NCBI RefSeq assembly: GCF_900108275.1
Contig: NZ_FNVD01000001.1
Span: 124,001 to 188,000, forward strand
Source of the DNA: Jhaorihella thermophila
GTDB lineage: Bacteria; Pseudomonadota; Alphaproteobacteria; Rhodobacterales; Rhodobacteraceae
Direction of reading: 5' to 3'
DNA: 64,000 nucleotides
Under the pieces are notes generated by a model. The model made no database searches. It had not been told where the DNA came from and saw only the letters and a program-made list of their open reading frames with translations. Position numbers and translations under genes: made by a program. How positions within the stretch are numbered: the first letter of the stretch is position 1; each line of letters opens with the position of its first letter. Shown piece by piece: positions 56,233-64,000 of the stretch.

Positions 56233-57792
56233 TCAGGCGGCTGAGCCTTCGGCGCCGGGGCGCGATTTCTGCTGGCGCAGCGCGAGCCGGTTCAGCGCGT
56301 TGATATAGGCGCGCGCGCTGGCGACCACGGTGTCGGTATCCGCCGACTGGCCGGTGGCGATGAAGCCGTCCTCTTCCAGCCGGACGCTGACCGTGGCCTG
56401 GGCATCGGTGCCTTCGGTCACGGCATGCACCTGGTAGAGCTGCAGCCGGGCGTTGTTGGGATAGATCGCGCGCACGGCCTTGAAGGTGGCGTCCACGGGG
56501 CCGTCGCCATGTTCGGTGGCGATCGCCTCCTTGCCGTCCACCTCCATCTCGAGCGTCGCCTCGGCCGGGCCGCCGGTGCCGCAGATCACCTTGAGCGAGA
56601 CCAGTTCGAGCTTGTCGGCGCTGCCGTCGGCGGTGGCGCCCACCAGCGCGATGATGTCGTCGTCATAGACTTCCTTCTTGCGGTCGGCGAGTTCCTTGAA
56701 GCGGACGAAGATGTCCTTGAGCTGGTTGTCGCCCACCTCGTAGCCCAGCTGACGCAGCTTGTCGCGCAGCGCGGCGCGGCCCGAATGCTTGCCCATCACC
56801 AGGTTGGATTCGGTGAGGCCCACGTCCTCGGGGCGCATGATCTCGTAGGTGCCGGCATGTTTCAGCATCCCGTCCTGATGGATGCCGCTTTCATGGGCAA
56901 AGGCGTTCTTGCCGACCACGGCCTTGTTGTATTGCACCGGAAAGCCCGTGGCGGTGGAAACCATGCGGCTGGCGCGCATGATCTTCGTCGTGTCGATGCC
57001 GGTGCGGTAGGGCAGGATGTCGTTGCGCACCTTCATCGCCATCACGACCTCTTCAAGCGCGGCGTTGCCGGCGCGTTCGCCAAGACCGTTGATGGTGCAT
57101 TCGATTTGACGCGCGCCCGCCTCGACCGCGGCGAGCGCGTTGGCCACCGCCATGCCGAGATCGTTGTGGCAATGGGTCGAGATCACCACGTCGTCAATCC
57201 CCGGCACGCGCTCCTTCAGCATGGCGATAATGCGCGCGCTTTCCTTGGGCGCGGTATAGCCGACCGTGTCGGGGATGTTGATCGTGGTCGCGCCCGCCTT
57301 GATCGCGGTTTCCACCGCCCGGCAGAGAAAGTCGGGTTCCGTGCGGGTGCCGTCCTCGGGGCTCCACTGCACGTCATCGGTCAGGTTGCGGGCGTGGGAT
57401 ACAGAGGCCGCGATCGCCTCGATCACCTGCTCGGGCTCCATCTGCAGCTTGTATTTCATATGCAGCGGCGAGGTGGAGATGAAGGTGTGGATGCGCCAGC
57501 GGGGGGCGTGTTTCAGCGCCTCGGCCGCGCGATCGATATCGCCGAAGGCGGAGCGCGCCAGCCCGCAGATCACCGCGTTCTTCGCGTTCTTCGCGATCTC
57601 GGAGACGGCGAGGAAGTCGCCTTCGGAGGCGATGGGAAAGCCGGCTTCGATGATGTCCACGCCCATCTCGTCCAGCAGCGCGGCGATTTCCAGCTTGTCC
57701 TCGTGGGTCATGGTCGCGCCGGGGCTCTGTTCGCCGTCGCGCAAGGTGGTATCGAAGATCAGCACGCGATCTTGTTCGGTGGAATTGGTCAT
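56233..57792 (-). CDS. leuA: 2-isopropylmalate synthase
   Basis: LeuA condenses acetyl-CoA with 2-ketoisovalerate, the first committed step of leucine synthesis. The 519-residue protein has the catalytic barrel start FDTTLRDGEQSPGA, the metal-binding HCHNDLGMAVAN, GLGERAGNAALEEVVMA, and FAHESGIHQDG, and a C-terminal LeuA allosteric domain (about 390-510, GGPAEATLEMEVDGKE) for feedback by leucine. The ATG at 57792 is preferred over a TTG nine codons upstream. A leader peptide and competing hairpins precede it. Confidence 0.96.
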   Translation of the reverse strand: MTNSTEQDRVLIFDTTLRDGEQSPGATMTHEDKLEIAALLDEMGVDIIEAGFPIASEGDFLAVSEIAKNAKNAVICGLARSAFGDIDRAAEALKHAPRWRIHTFISTSPLHMKYKLQMEPEQVIEAIAASVSHARNLTDDVQWSPEDGTRTEPDFLCRAVETAIKAGATTINIPDTVGYTAPKESARIIAMLKERVPGIDDVVISTHCHNDLGMAVANALAAVEAGARQIECTINGLGERAGNAALEEVVMAMKVRNDILPYRTGIDTTKIMRASRMVSTATGFPVQYNKAVVGKNAFAHESGIHQDGMLKHAGTYEIMRPEDVGLTESNLVMGKHSGRAALRDKLRQLGYEVGDNQLKDIFVRFKELADRKKEVYDDDIIALVGATADGSADKLELVSLKVICGTGGPAEATLEMEVDGKEAIATEHGDGPVDATFKAVRAIYPNNARLQLYQVHAVTEGTDAQATVSVRLEEDGFIATGQSADTDTVVASARAYINALNRLALRQQKSRPGAEGSAA

Positions 57793-57825
57793 GTCGGTAT
57801 CTTTCGTGTCTGTTCCCAAGCCAAC

Positions 57826-57861
57826 TGGCGCGCAGGCGTCATCCTCTGAGCGGGCGCGCCA
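57826..57861 (-). promoter_or_regulatory. leuA attenuator hairpin 2
   Basis: On the transcript, TGGCGCGC (57861-57854) pairs with GCGCGCCA (57833-57826), a perfect 8-bp stem. It uses sequence from the loop of hairpin 1 and encloses hairpin 1's 3' arm, so the two cannot coexist. It ends 33 bases before the leuA ATG. No U-run follows. Confidence 0.6.
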
Positions 57862-57878
57862 AGGGGCACGCTCAGAGG
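57843..57878 (-). promoter_or_regulatory. leuA attenuator hairpin 1, overlapping the leader stop codon
   Basis: CCTCTGAGCG (57878-57869 on minus) pairs with CGCTCAGAGG (57852-57843), a perfect 10-bp stem with a 16-nt loop. The 5' arm contains the last codon and TGA of the leader peptide, so a ribosome finishing the leader blocks it, and one stalled at the Leu codons frees it. Confidence 0.65.
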
Positions 57879-57955
57879 CGGACTAGGAGCAGTAGGCCGC
57901 GCAGAGCCACGCCGCGGGCGGCGGTCGGGGCAGGGATATGCGCGTGGGTCGTCAT
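57872..57955 (-). CDS. leuL: leuA leader peptide (27 aa, leucine-rich end)
   Basis: The small reading frame begins MTTHAHIPAP and ends GLLLLVRL before TGA. The leucine run uses CTA-CTG-CTC-CTA and then CTC as the last sense codon, with two CTA codons that are rare in such GC-rich DNA. Six of the last ten residues are leucine. The ATG is 7 bases past a predicted -10 box, so the mRNA is probably leaderless. Ribosome stalling here when charged tRNA-Leu is low would control leuA. The frame was found by looking for it upstream of leuA. Confidence 0.75.
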   Translation of the reverse strand: MTTHAHIPAPTAARGVALRGLLLLVRL

Positions 57956-57962
57956 GGAATCC

Positions 57963-57990
57963 GTTATAGGGACGGCGCGGCGGAATGCAA
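57963..57990 (-). promoter_or_regulatory. Predicted leuL-leuA promoter
   Basis: On the minus strand TTGCAT (57990-57985) and TATAAC (57968-57963) are separated by 16 bases. The expected transcription start falls at or within a base or two of the leader ATG (57955). Confidence 0.5.
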
Positions 57991-58015
57991 AGACGGAAAA
58001 TCGCCGGATCGCGGC

Positions 58016-59407
58016 TCAGTTCTTCAGCGCGCCGTTCTCCCAGGTGCCGGATGCCTCCTGCCCCGTGGCATAGCGCATGGTGCCGGTCCCCTGACGCTTG
58101 CCGTTGACGAACTGGCCTTCGTAGACGTCGCCATTGGCATAGGTGGCCACGCCGTATCCGGTGATCTCGCCGTTCTGCCATTCGCCCTTGTAGCGGAAGC
58201 CGTCGGGCATCACGATTTCGCCCTGCCCGTGGCGCTGGCCGTTGACGAACTGGCCGGTATAGACCGAGCCGTCGGCATAGGTCGCCTTGCCCTGTCCGTG
58301 GCGTTTGCCGTCCTTCCATTCGCCTTCGTAGCGATAGCCGTCGGCATAGGTCATCACGCCGTAGCCGTCGTTCTTGGCGTTCTTGAAGTGGCCCTTGTAG
58401 ACGATCCCGTTGGGGTAGGTGGCGACGCCTTCGCCCTCGATCACTCCGGCCACCCAGTCACCTTCGTAGGTCGAGCCGTCGGCATAGGTGATCTTGCCCT
58501 TGCCGTCGGGCAGGTCGGCGCGGAACTGGCCTTCGTAGACTGAACCGTCGGGATAGGTGACGCGGCCCTGGCCCTCGATCTGGCCGGCGACCCACGAGCC
58601 TTCGTAGATGTAGCCGTCCGCGCCGACAAAGGTGCCCTGGCCGTGGCGGCGGTCGTCCTTGAACTGGCCTTCGTAAACGTCGCCGTTGGCATAGGTGACG
58701 CGGCCGTATCCCTCGCGCCGGCCGGCGACGAAATCGCCTTCGTAAACGTCGCCGTTGGGCTGGGTCAGCTTCCCCTTGCCGTCGATCTGGCCGTCTTTCC
58801 ATTCGCCTTCGTAGATCAGCCCGTCGGGCAGGGTCAGCTTGCCCTGGCCGTGGCGCTTGCCGGCCTTGACCTGGCCTTCGTAGACCGATCCGTCGGGGTA
58901 GGAGATTCGGGCTTGGCCTTCCTTTTCGCCGTTCACCCAGTCGCCGCGATATTCATAGCCGTTCGGGGTTTGCAGCACGCCGAATCCGTGATGCTTGGCG
59001 TTGTGAAAGCCGCCTTCGTAGCGATAGCCGTTGGCGTAGACGGCGATGCCCTGGCCTTCGATCACGCCGTCTTTCCATTCGCCCTCGTAGGTGCCGCCAT
59101 CGGCAAAGGTGATCTTGCCCACGCCGTGCGGCTTGCCTTTGGCGAACTCGCCTTCATAGACCGAGCCGTTGGGGAACCGCGCGACGCCTTTGCCGCGGAT
59201 TTCGCCCATCACCCATTCGCCGCTGTATTCGTAACCGTTCGGCAGCCGATAGGTGCCGTGGCCGTGCTGCAGCCCGTCCTTGAAGGTGCCTTCGTAGACG
59301 CCGCCGATCTCGTCCTGCGTGGTCAGCACCTGACCGTCCTGCGCCATGGCCGCGCCGGCCAGCGCGCCGCCGATGACGAATGCGAATGCCTTGCCCGTTG
59401 TGGTCAT
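58016..59407 (-). CDS. Secreted MORN-repeat protein (463 aa, about 19 repeats)
   Basis: After a signal peptide (AFAFVIGGALAGAAMA) the protein is almost entirely MORN repeats of 23 residues (G-Y-x-Y-x-G-E-F/W-x-x-G-x-x-H-G-x-G pattern), about 18 clear plus one degenerate at the C-terminus. Repeats ending in EGxF alternate with EGxW (for example YEGEF, YEGEW, YEGQF, YEGSW). MORN arrays form a long beta-sheet that binds lipids or proteins. Export to the periplasm or surface is expected. The start at 59407 follows AGGAAG. Function is unknown; it lies about 60 bp from the leuA promoter. Confidence 0.88.
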   Translation of the reverse strand: MTTTGKAFAFVIGGALAGAAMAQDGQVLTTQDEIGGVYEGTFKDGLQHGHGTYRLPNGYEYSGEWVMGEIRGKGVARFPNGSVYEGEFAKGKPHGVGKITFADGGTYEGEWKDGVIEGQGIAVYANGYRYEGGFHNAKHHGFGVLQTPNGYEYRGDWVNGEKEGQARISYPDGSVYEGQVKAGKRHGQGKLTLPDGLIYEGEWKDGQIDGKGKLTQPNGDVYEGDFVAGRREGYGRVTYANGDVYEGQFKDDRRHGQGTFVGADGYIYEGSWVAGQIEGQGRVTYPDGSVYEGQFRADLPDGKGKITYADGSTYEGDWVAGVIEGEGVATYPNGIVYKGHFKNAKNDGYGVMTYADGYRYEGEWKDGKRHGQGKATYADGSVYTGQFVNGQRHGQGEIVMPDGFRYKGEWQNGEITGYGVATYANGDVYEGQFVNGKRQGTGTMRYATGQEASGTWENGALKN

Positions 59408-59563
59408 GCGACTTCCTGCCATCCCTGTTGGCCTTGCCCTTTCGCGGAACCCCTAGACGTTAGGCGAGCGGACGAAAAGGGGCAACGCCTTTTGCCGCAA
59501 GTCCCTTTTCCTTCGGGCACGATCTGGTAAATGCGGGGCGGGACAAGAGGGCAAGAGGGCATC

Positions 59564-61222
59564 ATGGCCGATCGTTTCCGCCTGACACTGGCGCAGCTGA
59601 ACCCCACCGTGGGCGACATCGCAGGCAACGCAGCCAAGGCCCGCGAGGCGTGGGAACGGGGCCGGGCGGCCGGGGCGGATCTGGTGGCCTTCCCCGAGAT
59701 GTTCATCACCGGCTACAACACGCAGGATCTGATCCTGAAGCCCGCCTTTCACCAGGCCGCAATCGCCGCGCTGGAAGAGTTGGCGCGCGACTGCGCCGAC
59801 GGGCCGGCTCTGGCGATCGGCGGGCCGGCGCTGGAAGGCGTGGACCTCTACAACGCCTATTACGTCATGCAGGGCGGCCAGATCACCTCCCGCGTGCTCA
59901 AGCATCACCTGCCCAACGACACCGTGTTCGACGAAGAGCGCCTTTACAGTTCGGGGCCGGTCACGGGGCCCTATGTGGTGAACGGCGTGCGCATCGGCAG
60001 CCCGATCTGCGAGGACGCCTGGTTCGAGGACGTGGCCGAGACCCTGGCCGAGACGGGGGCGGAATTCCTGCTGGTGCCCAACGGGTCGCCCTACTACCGC
60101 GACAAATATGACGTTCGGATCAACCACATGGTGGCCCGCGTGGTCGAAACCGGCCTGCCGCTGATCTATCTGAACATGGTCGGCGGGCAGGATGACCAGG
60201 TCTTCGACGGTGGCACTTTCGGGCTGAACCCCGGCGGTGCGCTGGCCTTCGAGATGCCGCTGTTCGACGAGGCCGTGACCCATGTGGACCTGATGCGGAC
60301 CGATGACGGCTGGCGCATCGCCGAAGGCGCGCGCCACCACCACCCCGACGCCTGGGAGCAGGACTATCGCGTGATGGTCGTCGCCCTGCGCGACTATCTG
60401 CGCAAGACGGGGTTCTCGAAGGTGTTGCTGGGGCTGTCGGGCGGGATCGACTCGGCGCTGGTGGCGACCATCGCCACCGACGCGCTGGGCGCGGAAAACG
60501 TGCGCTGCGTGATGCTGCCTTCGGAATACACCAGCCGGGAATCTCTGGAGGATGCCGAGGCCGTGGCCCGCGCGCTGGGCTGCCGTTACGACTACGTTCC
60601 GATCTCGAAACCCCGCGCGGCGGTGACCGAGGTGCTGGCCCCGCTGTTCGAGGGGACGGCGCCCGACATCACCGAGGAAAACATCCAGTCCCGCCTGCGC
60701 GGCCTGCTGCTGATGGCGATCTCCAACAAGTTCGGGGAGATGCTGCTGACCACTGGCAACAAGTCCGAGGTCGCGGTGGGCTATGCCACGATCTATGGCG
60801 ACATGGCCGGCGGCTACAACCCGATCAAGGATCTCTACAAGACGCGGGTGTTCCAGACCTGCCGCTGGCGCAACGCCAATCACCGCGACTGGATGAAGGG
60901 GCCGGCGGGCGAGGTGATCCCGCCGCGCGTGATCGAAAAGCCCCCCAGCGCCGAGTTGCGCCCCGACCAGAAGGACGAGGACAGCCTGCCACCCTACGAG
61001 GTGCTCGACGCGATCCTGGAAATTCTCGTGGACAAGGACGGGTCGATCGCCGACTGCGTGGCGGCCGGGTTCGACCGGGACACCGCCAAGCGGGTGGAGA
61101 ACCTGATCTACATCAGCGAATACAAACGCTTTCAGTCCGCCCCCGGCGCCCGGCTGACGCCACGCGCCTTCTGGCTGGACCGGCGCTATCCCATCGTCAA
61201 CCGCTGGCGCGATCCGGGCTGA
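59564..61222 (+). CDS. nadE: Glutamine-dependent NAD+ synthetase
   Basis: NadE amidates nicotinate adenine dinucleotide to NAD+. The 552-residue protein has an N-terminal nitrilase-type glutaminase domain (Glu45 in FPEMFITGY, Lys113 in LKHHLPN, Cys149 in SPICEDAWF) and a C-terminal synthetase with the PP-loop LGLSGGIDSALVATI, LTTGNKSEVAVGY and GDMAGGYNPIKDLYKT. The glutaminase allows glutamine as the nitrogen source. The ATG at 59564 follows AGAGGG. Confidence 0.96.
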   Translation: MADRFRLTLAQLNPTVGDIAGNAAKAREAWERGRAAGADLVAFPEMFITGYNTQDLILKPAFHQAAIAALEELARDCADGPALAIGGPALEGVDLYNAYYVMQGGQITSRVLKHHLPNDTVFDEERLYSSGPVTGPYVVNGVRIGSPICEDAWFEDVAETLAETGAEFLLVPNGSPYYRDKYDVRINHMVARVVETGLPLIYLNMVGGQDDQVFDGGTFGLNPGGALAFEMPLFDEAVTHVDLMRTDDGWRIAEGARHHHPDAWEQDYRVMVVALRDYLRKTGFSKVLLGLSGGIDSALVATIATDALGAENVRCVMLPSEYTSRESLEDAEAVARALGCRYDYVPISKPRAAVTEVLAPLFEGTAPDITEENIQSRLRGLLLMAISNKFGEMLLTTGNKSEVAVGYATIYGDMAGGYNPIKDLYKTRVFQTCRWRNANHRDWMKGPAGEVIPPRVIEKPPSAELRPDQKDEDSLPPYEVLDAILEILVDKDGSIADCVAAGFDRDTAKRVENLIYISEYKRFQSAPGARLTPRAFWLDRRYPIVNRWRDPG

Positions 61223-61231
61223 TTGGCGGCG

Positions 61232-61621
61232 TCACTCCCACCAGCGGTCGATTTCGGCGATGTCGTCGTCGGACCATCCGAAATGGTGGGCGAATTCGTG
61301 CACCGTGACATGGGCGACCAGATCGTCCAGCGCGACGTCGCCCCGGTCCCGCCATTCCGCCAGAATCGGTTCCCGGAACAGCCATACCACGTCCGGCTGC
61401 TGCGGCACGTCCCAGACCGACTTCATCGTCAGCGGCGTGCCTTCGTAAAGTCCGGTGAGCTCCAGCGGGTCGTCGATGCCGAGATCGCGCAGCATCTCGT
61501 CGCTGGGGTAGTCCACGACCCGCAGCGCAACCTCTGCCGCATGGGCGCGGAACGGCTCGGGAAATTCCGATACCGTTCGCCGAGCAATTTCTGCGAGATG
61601 GGCGGCGGAGGTGTCCTGCAT
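61232..61621 (-). CDS. Small zincin-like metallopeptidase family protein
   Basis: The 129-residue protein has the HExxH zinc motif in VTVHEFAHHFGWSDDDI (His108, Glu109, His112), the LYEGTPL and PDVVWLFREPIL segments, of the minimal-gluzincin-like metallopeptidase family (DUF1025, PF06262) widespread in alphaproteobacteria. The substrate is unknown. It is convergent with nadE, with 9 bp between stops. The ribosome-binding site is weak, so the start could be slightly off. Confidence 0.85.
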   Translation of the reverse strand: MQDTSAAHLAEIARRTVSEFPEPFRAHAAEVALRVVDYPSDEMLRDLGIDDPLELTGLYEGTPLTMKSVWDVPQQPDVVWLFREPILAEWRDRGDVALDDLVAHVTVHEFAHHFGWSDDDIAEIDRWWE

Positions 61622-61704
61622 GATGTCGGATATCGCGCGCCCGGTCCCGAATTTCCAGACCCCTCAACCGGCGTTGCGAAACATGGCGGCAATTGGGCAT
61701 TTCT

Positions 61705-61726
61705 CACAATTTTGCCACAATTTTGC
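61705..61726. repeat. Tandem 11-bp repeat in an AT-rich intergenic region
   Basis: Two exact adjacent copies of CACAATTTTGC, one helical turn each, sit 84 bp from the divergent zincin gene and 164 bp before the 85-residue gene, in a locally AT-rich stretch (61690-61730). It could be a tandem operator or promoter element. The remaining 61622-61890 holds no gene I can support. Confidence 0.5.
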
Positions 61727-61890
61727 CCGCATTTCGCCGAACAAGGCTGGAATATGACGACTTGATGGCGGCGAAGAGAGGTGATTGTCACGATCTGGCC
61801 ATCTTCGCCACGAGCAGGCCCCCCGGATCGGGAAAGCGAGACAAGATCGCGCCGGGAAAAGTGATTTGTTTGAGTTCAAGGAGTCCCGCC

Positions 61891-62148
61891 ATGGCCGATT
61901 GGGCGACGCGCGTCAGCGCTGAAGGAAAGAAGATCACCGAATTGCAGCCGAAACCGGCCCAAGTCGAGATCGACGAAACCATTTCCAACATTCGCCGCAT
62001 TATTCGCGAGCAGGAGGAGCTCTTGCCCGACGATATTTTCGCGGCCGAGGCGCGCCGTCGCGCGGAGCAGAAGCATGCCGCAGATGCGGAGTCCGAGGGC
62101 CTCCGGCCGCGCGGGCTTCTGGCGGCCCTGTGGTCGCGCCTCAACTGA
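61891..62148 (+). CDS. Hypothetical helical protein (85 aa)
   Basis: I do not recognise a family. The protein is charged and predicted helical over most of its length (VEIDETISNIRRIIREQEELLPDDIFAAEARRRAEQK, noted in parts), with a more hydrophobic C-terminal LLAALWSRL. The ATG at 61891 has AAGGAG at ideal spacing, which supports translation. An in-frame extension upstream passes through the AT-rich intergenic sequence and was rejected. The gene is monocistronic. Confidence 0.7.
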   Translation: MADWATRVSAEGKKITELQPKPAQVEIDETISNIRRIIREQEELLPDDIFAAEARRRAEQKHAADAESEGLRPRGLLAALWSRLN

Positions 62149-62191
62149 CCGGCGCGGTCCGTGGCAAACCGGCGCAGGATCGGGAAGGCCC

Positions 62192-63133
62192 TCAGCCCAT
62201 CAACTGGTAGCTGACCGGAACAAAGCGGAACCCGTCGCCGCGGGTTTCCACGAAACCGGCGGCGGGGAAGGGCATGTGGTAGCCGATCATCGGCACGCGT
62301 TCGGCGGCCAGCATGCCAAGAACCTTGCGGCGTGACGCGGTGGCCGCCGCCTTGTCCATGTCGAATTTCACCTCCCAGTCGGGATGGGCAAAGCTCCAGA
62401 CGTAGTGGTTTGCAGGATCGGCCGTCAGAACCAGCCGCTCGTTGCCGCTCTCGAGGTGGAAGGCCATGTGACCCGGCGTGTGGCCGAAGGCCGCCATCGC
62501 AGTGATGCCCGGCGCAACGGTGGCGCCGTCGTCGAGAAAGGTCATCCTTTCCGCCAACGGCGTGACGTTCTTGGCCACCAGATCGCCGACCCGGTTGCCC
62601 GGCGCCATCCTGCTCCAGAAATCGTATTCCCGCGCGGCGGTCATGTAGGTGGCATTCGGGAAGACCGGGGCGCCGTCGCTCATCAACCCGCCGATGTGAT
62701 CCGGATGCATGTGGGTAATCACCACCAGGTCGATATCGGCCGCAGAATGGCCGGCTCGGGCCAGCGCGGTCCCGATCCCGCCCTTGCCCAGACCGGTGTC
62801 GAACAGGATCTTCTGCGCACCAGTGTCCACCAGTGTCGGAGTGAAGTAGAACTGCGCCTTGTCGGCAGGAATGAAGTTTTCTTCGGAAACCCGGGCGAAT
62901 TCTTCGTCGCTCACATTGCCGCCGAAGATGCCCTTGGCTTCGTCGCGGGGAAAGCTCGCGTCCAGCAGCGTGGTCAGGTTGAACGCGCCCAGCCGAAACT
63001 TGCGCGTCACCGGGACGGCTGACATGTCGTCATGGCATTCTGCGCGGGCCGCAGTCGCAGTCACGGCAACCGGCAAGGTCGCGGCGCCGGCCAGAAGGGT
63101 CCGTCGGGACACACCGGTGGGTTTGCAGTACAT
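62192..63133 (-). CDS. Tat-exported MBL-fold metallo-hydrolase
   Basis: The 313-residue protein has a twin-arginine signal (SRRTLLAGAATLPVAV with Arg10-Arg11) and an MBL fold with the metal motif THMHPDHIGG (His141, His143, Asp145, His146), a later FGHTPGHMAF, and LTADPANHYVW. Tat export implies folding with metal in the cytosol before transfer to the periplasm. The substrate is unknown; lactonase-like or aryl-ester activities occur in the family. Stop is 43 bp after the hypothetical gene, convergent with it. Confidence 0.9.
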   Translation of the reverse strand: MYCKPTGVSRRTLLAGAATLPVAVTATAARAECHDDMSAVPVTRKFRLGAFNLTTLLDASFPRDEAKGIFGGNVSDEEFARVSEENFIPADKAQFYFTPTLVDTGAQKILFDTGLGKGGIGTALARAGHSAADIDLVVITHMHPDHIGGLMSDGAPVFPNATYMTAAREYDFWSRMAPGNRVGDLVAKNVTPLAERMTFLDDGATVAPGITAMAAFGHTPGHMAFHLESGNERLVLTADPANHYVWSFAHPDWEVKFDMDKAAATASRRKVLGMLAAERVPMIGYHMPFPAAGFVETRGDGFRFVPVSYQLMG

Positions 63134-63233
63134 GACACCAAGCTCCTTTTTCCTCGATTTCGTTCAGGAGAGTACGGCTTCACGACAGGCCCTGCCGCCG
63201 GGGATCACGTTTCCGTGAGAGGGCCATGCCCAT

Positions 63234-63288
63234 CTGCTTCTTTCTGGTCGCAAATACCCGCGCCGCAGGCACGCGCCGCAAGGCGCGT
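63234..63288 (-). repeat. Dispersed hairpin-core repeat, class 2 (copy J)
   Basis: On minus, a stem ACGCGCC-TTGC-GGCGCGT (63288-63271), then GCCTGCGGCGC, then the core GGGTATTTG, CG, ACCAGAAAGAAGCAG (63259-63234). It lies in the divergent gap between the MBL gene and gltX2, upstream of both, which argues against a pure terminator role. Confidence 0.8.
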
Positions 63289-63353
63289 TCCCGTGCGCGC
63301 GCTGGACAAAGACGCGCCCGTGTGACAAAGCGCGCGCGAACAGGAGAAACCCG

Positions 63354-64000
63354 ATGACCGTTACCCGTTTCGCCCCTTCGCCCACCGGCTACATCCATGT
63401 CGGCAATCTGCGCACCGCGCTGATGAACTGGCTGATCGCGCGCAAGGCCGGCGGCACTTTCATCCTGCGAATCGACGACACCGACCCCGAGCGGTCGAAG
63501 GAAGAATACGTCGACGCGATCAAGGAAGACCTGGAATGGCTGGGCCTGACCTGGGACCGCATCGAGCGGCAGTCGCAGCGGCTGGACCGCTATGCCGAGG
63601 CAGCGGACCGGCTGCGCGAGATGGGACGGTTCTACGAGGCCTTCGAGACGCCCACCGAGCTGGACCTGAAGCGCAAGAAGCAGCTCAACATGGGCCGCCC
63701 CCCGGTCTATGACCGAGCGGCGCTGAACCTGACCGACGAGGAAAGGGAAAAGCTCCGGGCCGAGCGGGGCAACGGGGTCTGGCGGTTCAAGCTGAACCAT
63801 GAAAGGATCGAGTGGGAAGACGGGATCCTGGGCCATGTGTCCATCGACGCGGCCAGCGTGTCCGACCCGGTCCTGATCCGGGCGGACGGGCAAGTGCTCT
63901 ATACGCTGGCTTCGGTCGTGGACGACGCCGAGATGGGCGTGACCGACATCGTGCGCGGCGCCGACCATGTGACCAACACCGCGACCCAGATCCAGATCTT
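63354..64000 (+). CDS. gltX: Glutamyl-tRNA synthetase, copy 2, 3' end outside window
   Basis: A second class I GluRS starts at 63354 (AGGAG at 63342) and runs past base 64000; 215 residues are visible. The HIGH motif is [19 protein letters not shown], followed by [15 protein letters not shown] and [18 protein letters not shown]. It differs clearly from copy 1 at 8850-10268. Alphaproteobacteria with two GluRS often use one for tRNA-Glu and the other for misacylation of tRNA-Gln, which GatCAB then converts. Which is which cannot be decided from this part. Confidence 0.92.
   Translation, partial: MTVTRFAPSPTGYIHVGNLRTALMNWLIARKAGGTFILRIDDTDPERSKEEYVDAIKEDLEWLGLTWDRIERQSQRLDRYAEAADRLREMGRFYEAFETPTELDLKRKKQLNMGRPPVYDRAALNLTDEEREKLRAERGNGVWRFKLNHERIEWEDGILGHVSIDAASVSDPVLIRADGQVLYTLASVVDDAEMGVTDIVRGADHVTNTATQIQI

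Noticed and set aside
57792-57819. leuA starting at a TTG at 57819
   Set aside because: It adds nine residues without family support. The ATG at 57792 is standard and matches the normal N-terminus.

Overview
The window looks like chromosomal DNA of an alphaproteobacterium of the Rhodobacterales (Roseobacter group). The evidence is high GC with strongly GC-biased third codon positions, ethylmalonyl-CoA pathway genes (mcl2, mch), a soxBDAG sarcosine oxidase operon, a free-standing corrinoid protein paired with a DUF1638 protein, two glutamyl-tRNA synthetases, a GTTC-N7-GTTC LexA box, and a DctD without the sigma-54 loop. There is no insertion sequence, prophage, CRISPR array or rRNA operon. One tRNA (Pro, TGG) is present.

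Layout. 1-8.7 kb: the end of a TauE/SafE exporter, a small secreted protein, the mcl2-nnrU-DUF1737-mch operon, the DUF1638/corrinoid pair, a PA0069-type radical SAM protein, a methyltransferase, and gltA. 8.8-26 kb: gltX, comEC, then the tightly overlapped minus-strand run trpG-trpD-ung-trpC-moaC-moeA-lexA, a divergent polysaccharide-deacetylase-like protein, and the minus-strand run fabI-gpt-aminotransferase-PpiD-like-trpE. 26-34 kb: pdxH, a double cold-shock protein, DUF192, tRNA-Pro, ruvX/DUF1289, soxBDAG. 34-40 kb: DUF952-DUF1330-pyrD-arsC, a secreted 5'-nucleotidase, an SRAP/HMCES peptidase, mnmH. 40-49 kb: a complete dicarboxylate TRAP system (dctB, dctD, dctP, dctQ, dctM), then a tungstate ABC transporter (tupB, tupC, tupA). 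49-56 kb: a hydroxyacid dehydrogenase and the rod-shape cluster mreB-mreC-mreD-mrdA-rodA. 56-64 kb: leuA with a leader peptide, a MORN-repeat protein, nadE, a small zincin, an 85-residue hypothetical, a Tat-exported MBL hydrolase, and the start of a second gltX.

Most genes are housekeeping or central metabolism. The less expected content is between genes. (i) A family of short, orientation-specific intergenic repeats occurs ten times in 64 kb in two sequence classes that share an architecture: usually a GC hairpin whose stem differs from copy to copy, followed by a near-invariant 24-27 bp core. Copies lie at 3' ends, inside the sox operon and in a divergent promoter region. (ii) leuA is preceded by a probably leaderless 27-codon ORF ending in a leucine-codon run and two mutually exclusive RNA hairpins, which is the arrangement expected for attenuation. 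(iii) The dct region pairs two palindromic operators with a DctD that lacks the GAFTGA loop and the Walker A lysine, and it has a strong terminator between dctP and dctQM.

All product names rest on motif and family recognition by eye. Start sites were chosen from ribosome-binding sites and overlaps.
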